From Bacillus tequilensis KCTC 13622 (GTDB lineage Bacteria; Bacillota; Bacilli; Bacillales; Bacillaceae): a stretch of DNA of 64,000 nucleotides. A program made the position numbers and the translations under genes. The notes beneath the pieces were generated by a model that was given only the letters and a program-made list of their open reading frames with translations, was not told the origin of the DNA and searched no databases. Shown one piece after another: positions 58,068 through 64,000 of this stretch. Numbering within the stretch: the first letter of the stretch is position 1; every line of letters starts with the position of its first letter. The stretch lies in contig NZ_AYTO01000039.1 of the NCBI RefSeq assembly GCF_000507145.1, positions 186,001 to 250,000 of the forward strand, in the 5' to 3' direction.

Positions 58068-58111
58068 AAAAAACGGTCAAACCCTTGGTATATCAAGGGT
58101 TCTTGCCGTTT
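58068..58111 (-). terminator. Terminator of groEL
   Basis: AAACGG...AACCCTTGATA pairs with TACCAAGGGTT...CCGTTT, followed by TTTATC, directly after the groEL stop. Confidence 0.9.
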
Positions 58112-58113
58112 GA

Positions 58114-59763
<1,650 letters not shown>

Positions 59764-59796
59764 TCAAAAGTTTTAAGTATTGTTTATTTAAGAAAA

Positions 59797-60081
59797 TTAG
59801 CCGATAACAGCTAAAATGTCGCTTTCACGTAAGATTAAGTATTCAGTACCTTCGTATTTCACTTCAGTACCTGCGTATTTTGAGAAGATAATGCGGTCGC
59901 CCTCTTTTACTTCTAAAGCAACGCGCTCTCCGCTTTCTAACACGCGACCTGAACCAGCTGCCACGATTTTGCCTTCTTGCGGTTTTTCTTTTGCAGAATC
60001 CGGCAACACAATTCCGCTGGCAGTTTTTTCTTCAGATTCTACGAGTTCAATGACAACGCGATCACCTAATGGCTTTAACAA
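59797..60081 (-). CDS. groES: Co-chaperonin GroES
   Basis: This 94-residue protein caps the GroEL ring. It begins [20 protein letters not shown] and has the mobile loop [19 protein letters not shown]. Initiation is at TTG 60081, with GGAGG nine bases upstream. The longer in-frame ATG reading 14 codons upstream lies in the leader next to CIRCE. Heat induction through HrcA is expected. Confidence 0.97.
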   Translation of the reverse strand: MLKPLGDRVVIELVESEEKTASGIVLPDSAKEKPQEGKIVAAGSGRVLESGERVALEVKEGDRIIFSKYAGTEVKYEGTEYLILRESDILAVIG

Positions 60082-60116
60082 TGTAATAACCTCCTCAATA
60101 GTATGAATATGTAATT

Positions 60117-60143
60117 TTAGCACTCGGCACTAAAGAGTGCTAA
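60117..60143. promoter_or_regulatory. CIRCE operator of groESL
   Basis: TTAGCACTC-N9-GAGTGCTAA is a perfect CIRCE inverted repeat, bound by HrcA, within the groES leader region. Confidence 0.98.
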
Positions 60144-60153
60144 CACAATTATT

Positions 60154-60182
60154 ATAATAAAGAATCTCACTTCCAATTTCAA
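60154..60182 (-). promoter_or_regulatory. SigA promoter of groESL
   Basis: TTGAAA and TATTAT are separated by 17 bases, directly upstream of CIRCE. Confidence 0.85.
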
Positions 60183-60319
60183 GTGATAAGATAAAAAAAT
60201 TTTCACGCTTACATGATTCTTTTCAGCTCCTTTATCCGTTAGCTTTTTCACCCATGATTCGATTATGTTACAATAGCTGTAGATAAACGAAACCCACTTA
60301 ACAAAGGAGTACATATCAT

Positions 60320-61054
60320 TTGCGAAAACAGTATTGGTTTATTATTTTGACATATGTCATTATGCAGTTTTCCTCCATAATCGCCATTCCCTTGTTATTT
60401 AAATTCGGGTATGGCGAAGGACAGCCGACAAAAGAGAATTTGCTGCACGCGCAAGGATTATGGTCCGTTATCAGCTTTATCGCCTGTCTCGTTGTCGTTC
60501 TGCTCATTCTGAGAACTGTTCCGAAAGAAACACTGCGAAACGGACAGAGGGACTCAGTCGGACTTTCTATTCTGTGGGCGATAGCCGGTTTTTTCATTGC
60601 CCTCTTCTCTCAAGGAATTGCGGGCTCTATTGAATATTATGTATTTGGCATCGGAAGAGAATCAGAAAATACACAAGCCATTCTGAAAGTCATTCAGGCA
60701 GTCCCGTTTATGATTATCGTTTCTTCTGTCGTCGGGCCTATATTGGAAGAAATCATCTTCAGAAAAATCATTTTCGGTGCGCTATACGAAAAAACAAATT
60801 TCTTTTTTGCAGGACTGCTCAGCTCGGTTATTTTCGGGATTGTGCACGCTGATTTGAAGCATCTTCTTCTTTATACAGCAATGGGGTTTACCTTCGCCTT
60901 CTTGTATGCAAGAACAAAACGGATATGGGTGCCGATTCTTGCCCATTTAATGATGAATACATTTGTCGTCATCATGCAGCTTGAGCCTGTTCAGAAATAC
61001 CTTGAACAGCAGAGTACACAAATGCAATTGATTATTGGAGGATTATTTTTATGA
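60320..61054 (+). CDS. ydiL: YdiL, CPBP-family intramembrane protease-like protein
   Basis: This 244-residue multi-helix membrane protein carries the CPBP (Abi/CAAX) motifs: VGPILEEIIFRKIIFGALY with the EExxxR, VIFGIVHADLKH with FxxxH, and ILAHLMMNT with HxxxN. These residues are the catalytic set of Rce1-like intramembrane proteases. The natural substrate is unknown. It begins with TTG after AAAGGAG and is divergent from groES. Its stop overlaps ydiK by four bases. Confidence 0.92.
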   Translation: MRKQYWFIILTYVIMQFSSIIAIPLLFKFGYGEGQPTKENLLHAQGLWSVISFIACLVVVLLILRTVPKETLRNGQRDSVGLSILWAIAGFFIALFSQGIAGSIEYYVFGIGRESENTQAILKVIQAVPFMIIVSSVVGPILEEIIFRKIIFGALYEKTNFFFAGLLSSVIFGIVHADLKHLLLYTAMGFTFAFLYARTKRIWVPILAHLMMNTFVVIMQLEPVQKYLEQQSTQMQLIIGGLFL

Positions 61055-61242
61055 GAAACCCGGTAGTTTGGGGAATGATCTACTTTGCCGTAGGGTGCAT
61101 CTTTACTTATCTTGCCGCAAGCTCGCCAGGCAGCATGTGGTCATTTTACTCCATCCTGCTGATGGTGTTCGCCGCTTACAACATCAGCATTTCTTTTAAG
61201 ATGTTCGCCTTTTCTTTTAAAATCAAAAAGAACCAGAAATAA
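61051..61242 (+). CDS. ydiK: YdiK, small membrane protein
   Basis: This 63-residue protein has two hydrophobic helices (about 5-22 and 29-50) and a basic C-terminal tail (KIKKNQK). It is translationally coupled to ydiL through an ATGA overlap, which suggests a related function, perhaps a partner or modulator of YdiL. A shared terminator follows. Confidence 0.88.
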   Translation: MRNPVVWGMIYFAVGCIFTYLAASSPGSMWSFYSILLMVFAAYNISISFKMFAFSFKIKKNQK

Positions 61243-61245
61243 AGA

Positions 61246-61277
61246 AAATCCATTTCTCTCATGAGAAATGGATTTTT
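61246..61277. terminator. Bidirectional terminator, ydiK / tatCy
   Basis: AAATCCATTTCTC and GAGAAATGGATTT form a perfect stem with T-runs on both strands. Confidence 0.92.
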
Positions 61278-61279
61278 TG

Positions 61280-62044
61280 TTATTGTCCCGAAGACACGTC
61301 CTGATCGGCAGCACTGCTTTTCTGTGCCTTACGATATGCGGCCTTCGATATAAGAATACTGATTTCATATAAAATCAAAAGCGGTACAGTCACCATCATA
61401 TGAGACAAAAGCTCAGGCGGAGTAATCAGGGCAGCGATCACAAGCAGCGTAAAATACGCATACTTTCTGATTTTCGCTAAGAACATCGGTGTCACAATTC
61501 CAAGCCTGGTCAAAAACATGAGGATGACCGGCATTTGGAACAGCAGTCCAAACGGGATCGTCAGCTGCAGAAGAAAATGAAAATACTCATTAATTCCGAT
61601 CACCTGATTGACATTCAAATCCTGAGAGATCCGCTTCATAAAATCAACAACAAAAGGAAATAAAATATAATATGAAAAAGATAAGCCCGCTAAAAACAGC
61701 AAAATAGAGATCGGAATGTAGCTGAGCGTCACTTTGCGCTCTTTCTCATAGAGGCCCGGGCTCACAAACGCCCAAAGCTGATAAAGAATAACCGGCGAGG
61801 TCAGGACAATGCCGATGATAAACGCAAACTGCATAAACACATAAAGCGGGTCTGTCAGGTTAAACGCATTTAGCGTAAGCTGCTTCGCTTCATCTGTTTC
61901 TTGCAGATACACAATAATCGGCTTCGCTAAAAAGAATCCAGCGATGAAGAAAACGACAAACGCCAGCGCCACAATCAGCAGCCGTTTTCTAAGCTCAGCA
62001 ATGTGCTCCAGCAGCGACATTTGATTCACTTTCATTCGTGTCAT
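61280..62044 (-). CDS. tatC: Twin-arginine translocase TatCy
   Basis: This 254-residue protein has six membrane helices and is the signal-peptide receptor of the TatAy-TatCy translocase (tatCy) that exports folded proteins. The N-terminal MSLLEHIAELRKRLLI with its conserved glutamate, FVSPGLYEKERK in the first periplasmic-side loop and the FPFVVDFMKRIS helix are family marks. It follows tatAy by only six bases. Confidence 0.96.
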   Translation of the reverse strand: MTRMKVNQMSLLEHIAELRKRLLIVALAFVVFFIAGFFLAKPIIVYLQETDEAKQLTLNAFNLTDPLYVFMQFAFIIGIVLTSPVILYQLWAFVSPGLYEKERKVTLSYIPISILLFLAGLSFSYYILFPFVVDFMKRISQDLNVNQVIGINEYFHFLLQLTIPFGLLFQMPVILMFLTRLGIVTPMFLAKIRKYAYFTLLVIAALITPPELLSHMMVTVPLLILYEISILISKAAYRKAQKSSAADQDVSSGQ

Positions 62045-62050
62045 CCTAAC

Positions 62051-62224
62051 TTACTGATCTTCTTTCTTTTTTTCCTCTTCGTCACTCGTTAATCCTTTAG
62101 TAGCGTTTTTGAATTCACGAAGTGTGTCTCCCGCAGCTTTCCCCAATTCAGGCAGCTTTTTAGGACCGAAGATAATCAGAGCGACGATTGCGATAACAGC
62201 AAGGCTTCCAGGACCGATCGGCAT
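62051..62224 (-). CDS. tatA: Twin-arginine translocase TatAy
   Basis: This 57-residue protein has one N-terminal membrane helix ([20 protein letters not shown]), the hinge [15 protein letters not shown], an amphipathic helix and a charged tail ending in EDQ. It forms the TatAy pore component with TatCy. GGAGGAG precedes the ATG. It is too short to appear in many ORF calls but is well supported. Confidence 0.96.
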   Translation of the reverse strand: MPIGPGSLAVIAIVALIIFGPKKLPELGKAAGDTLREFKNATKGLTSDEEEKKKEDQ

Positions 62225-62245
62225 ATTTGGGCTCCTCCTTTCCCT

Positions 62246-62893
62246 CTATTCGATTTCCTCTAAAACTGAATAATGCTTCAAGAAATACACCAGTGACTGA
62301 AGCTCAACAGCTAAATCTATATGATGAATTCGAATGTGTTCCGGCACATTCAAACGGGCCGGCGTAAAATTAAGAATTCCTTTGATTCCTAACGCGACCA
62401 ATCTGTCTGTAATCGATTGAGCGGCAAAGGCTGGCACTGTAAGAATGGCGACTGATTCATCTTTTACGTGTTGTTCAAGGTCATCAAGGTTATAGACGGG
62501 CACGCCGCCTATCTCAGTTCCTATTTTACTCTCATTTACATCAAAAGCCATAGAAATTTTTGTGTTATTATTTTTTGTGAAATTATAATGAAGAAATGCC
62601 GTTCCCAAGTTCCCGACACCAATCAAGATCACATCTGTCATCTCATCCTGATCAAGCGTTTTCCGGAAAAATGACAGCAAATAATCCACATTATAACCAT
62701 ATCCTTTTTTGCCAAGAGCTCCAAAATAGGAAAAATCCCTGCGAATCGTGGCAGAATCAACCTTTACGGCATCACTGAGCTCAGCGGATGAAACACGCTG
62801 TTTTCCTGACGCATGCAGATTCTTTAAAAAGCGATAGTAAAGCGGCAGCCTTTTTGCCGTCGCCTGCGGAATTTTTGATTGATCCTTATTCAT
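62246..62893 (-). CDS. rex: Redox-sensing repressor Rex
   Basis: This 215-residue repressor has an N-terminal winged helix ([34 protein letters not shown]) and a Rossmann domain with [19 protein letters not shown] that binds NADH/NAD. High NADH releases it from DNA of fermentation and respiration genes. It overlaps moaC by four bases, so the two are coupled. Confidence 0.97.
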   Translation of the reverse strand: MNKDQSKIPQATAKRLPLYYRFLKNLHASGKQRVSSAELSDAVKVDSATIRRDFSYFGALGKKGYGYNVDYLLSFFRKTLDQDEMTDVILIGVGNLGTAFLHYNFTKNNNTKISMAFDVNESKIGTEIGGVPVYNLDDLEQHVKDESVAILTVPAFAAQSITDRLVALGIKGILNFTPARLNVPEHIRIHHIDLAVELQSLVYFLKHYSVLEEIE

Positions 62894-63402
62894 TTTTGGT
62901 CCTCCAAATTATACTCGGATAGTTCCCTTTTAAAGTCACCATTTTTCCCGCCCGTCTTCTCCAGCAAGAAAGTAGGGCCGATGACCATCCCCTTATCAAT
63001 GGCCTTGCACATATCGTAAACGGTAAGAGCGCACACCGATGCAGAAGTGAGCGCTTCCATTTCCACACCTGTACTCCCTTTCGTTTTGACCTGTGCTTTT
63101 ATATGAAGTATAACTTCTGTTTCTTTTATTTTCCAGTCAAACGATATATCTACCCCGCTCAATGAAAGCGGATGACACATTGGAATGATGTTAGACGTTT
63201 GCTTTGCGGCCATAATGCCTGCCACCTGGGCAACAGCCAGTACATCTCCTTTGCCGATATCGTGACTTTGTATTTTCTCGTACACTTCATTCTTCATGTG
63301 TACGCTTGAAACAGCTGCCGCAGTACGGACAGTCGAAGATTTTTCGCTGATATCCACCATCTGGGCTCTGCCCTGTTCATTAAAATGAGAAAATCCATTC
63401 AT
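62890..63402 (-). CDS. moaC: Cyclic pyranopterin monophosphate synthase MoaC
   Basis: This 170-residue enzyme makes cyclic pyranopterin monophosphate in molybdenum cofactor synthesis. Catalytic marks are [24 protein letters not shown] and [20 protein letters not shown] followed by [13 protein letters not shown]. The start at 63402 follows AAGGAG, ahead of an upstream ten-codon extension. It overlaps rex by four bases. Confidence 0.95.
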   Translation of the reverse strand: MNGFSHFNEQGRAQMVDISEKSSTVRTAAAVSSVHMKNEVYEKIQSHDIGKGDVLAVAQVAGIMAAKQTSNIIPMCHPLSLSGVDISFDWKIKETEVILHIKAQVKTKGSTGVEMEALTSASVCALTVYDMCKAIDKGMVIGPTFLLEKTGGKNGDFKRELSEYNLEDQK

Positions 63403-63527
63403 ATTCAAACTCTCCTTAAACAAATCATACACTATTTCTTTCTCTATGTCTTATTCGGCCAATGTATTGTTTGCTGACTCCTGATTCATAAGCTACACTT
63501 AACTTATTATAGCAGAGGTGAAATAAT

Positions 63528-64000
63528 ATGATGATCTTACAAATTAATCAGCTGTCCAAATCATTTGGCGCTGATACTATTTTAAACAATATAAAGCTGG
63601 AAGTCAGAAATCGCGATCGCGTCGCCATTGTAGGTAGAAACGGCGCGGGAAAGTCCACGCTGCTTAAAATTATCGCAGGCCAGCTTTCGTATGAAAAGGG
63701 CGAAATTATTAAACCGAAAGATATTACAATGGGGTATCTTGCCCAGCATACGGGCTTGGATTCTAAGCTTACCATAAAAGAAGAGCTGCTGACTGTTTTT
63801 GACCACTTAAAAGCAATGGAAAAGGAAATGCGGACTATAGAAGAAAAAATGGCGGCAGCTGACCCGAGTGAACTGGAAAGCATCATGAAAACCTATGATC
63901 GGCTTCAGCAGGAATTCAGAGATCAAGGCGGCTATCAATATGAAGCAGATGTCAGATCGGTCCTGCACGGCCTCGGCTTCAGCCATTTTGACGATTCAAC
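63528..64000 (+). CDS. ydiF: YdiF, ABC-F ATPase, 5' end only
   Basis: The first 157 codons of an ABC-F family ATPase are present; the gene runs off the right edge. The first nucleotide-binding domain shows RVAIVGRNGAGKSTLLKIIA (Walker A around residues 36-44) and GYLAQHTGL (Q-loop). ABC-F proteins act on the ribosome and lack membrane domains. It begins at one of two adjacent ATGs after AGAGGTGA and is divergent from moaC. Confidence 0.93.
   Translation, partial: MMILQINQLSKSFGADTILNNIKLEVRNRDRVAIVGRNGAGKSTLLKIIAGQLSYEKGEIIKPKDITMGYLAQHTGLDSKLTIKEELLTVFDHLKAMEKEMRTIEEKMAAADPSELESIMKTYDRLQQEFRDQGGYQYEADVRSVLHGLGFSHFDDS

Noticed and set aside
53132-58113. Integrase, transposase or attachment-site repeats for the accessory region
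   Set aside because: No such gene or clear direct repeat could be seen by eye; only the related terminator hairpins were found, which are not proof of a mobile element.

Overview
The window is about 64 kb of a Bacillus chromosome of the Bacillus subtilis group. The evidence is gene order, perfect Bacillus ribosome-binding sites, spore coat and SigW genes, and proteins that match remembered B. subtilis 168 products with only scattered substitutions. It is not strain 168: several loci are broken, missing or replaced. The window runs opposite to the usual 168 map, so it reads from pcrB/yerD at the left back to ydiF at the right.

Left part (1-24 kb): the 5' end of pcrB, then yerD, yerC, yerB, yerA, a DUF2892 gene and the divergent pair yecA/yezC. 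The complete 12-gene purine operon purEKBCSQLFMNHD follows on the minus strand, with overlapping or closely spaced genes. Its control region holds two PurR boxes, a SigA promoter, a guanine-type riboswitch and a leader terminator. Upstream lie yebG, yebE, yebD, yebC and pbuG; pbuG has its own PurR box and guanine riboswitch.

Middle (24-43 kb): between pbuG and guaA sits an insertion relative to the remembered 168 order. It holds an ECF sigma factor, a membrane-anchored DUF4179-type regulator that overlaps it, and an AT-rich DUF2971 gene. guaA has a promoter on the yebA stop codon and a hairpin-rich leader ending in a terminator. Next come yebA-yeaD-yeaC (transglutaminase, DUF58, MoxR ATPase), yeaB, gabP with a TnrA box, cotA, the SigW-driven yeaA-ydjP pair, ydjO, an unlisted 49-codon gene, ydjN, ydjM with a WalR box, and bdhA.

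Right part (43-64 kb): iolT is a remnant and ydjJ is absent. The pspA-ydjG-ydjH-ydjI envelope-stress operon and the glucitol genes gutB-gutP-ydjE are intact, but the glucitol activator gutR is a multiply frameshifted, shortened pseudogene. Where 168 carries the BsuM restriction-modification region, this strain has AT-rich accessory DNA: a small secreted protein, gene debris, a small membrane protein and a 771-residue YbfG-like peptidoglycan-binding/DUF1906 protein. The core resumes with groES-groEL under CIRCE control, ydiL-ydiK, tatAy-tatCy, moaC-rex and the 5' end of ydiF. No tRNA, rRNA, CRISPR array, transposase or integrase was found.
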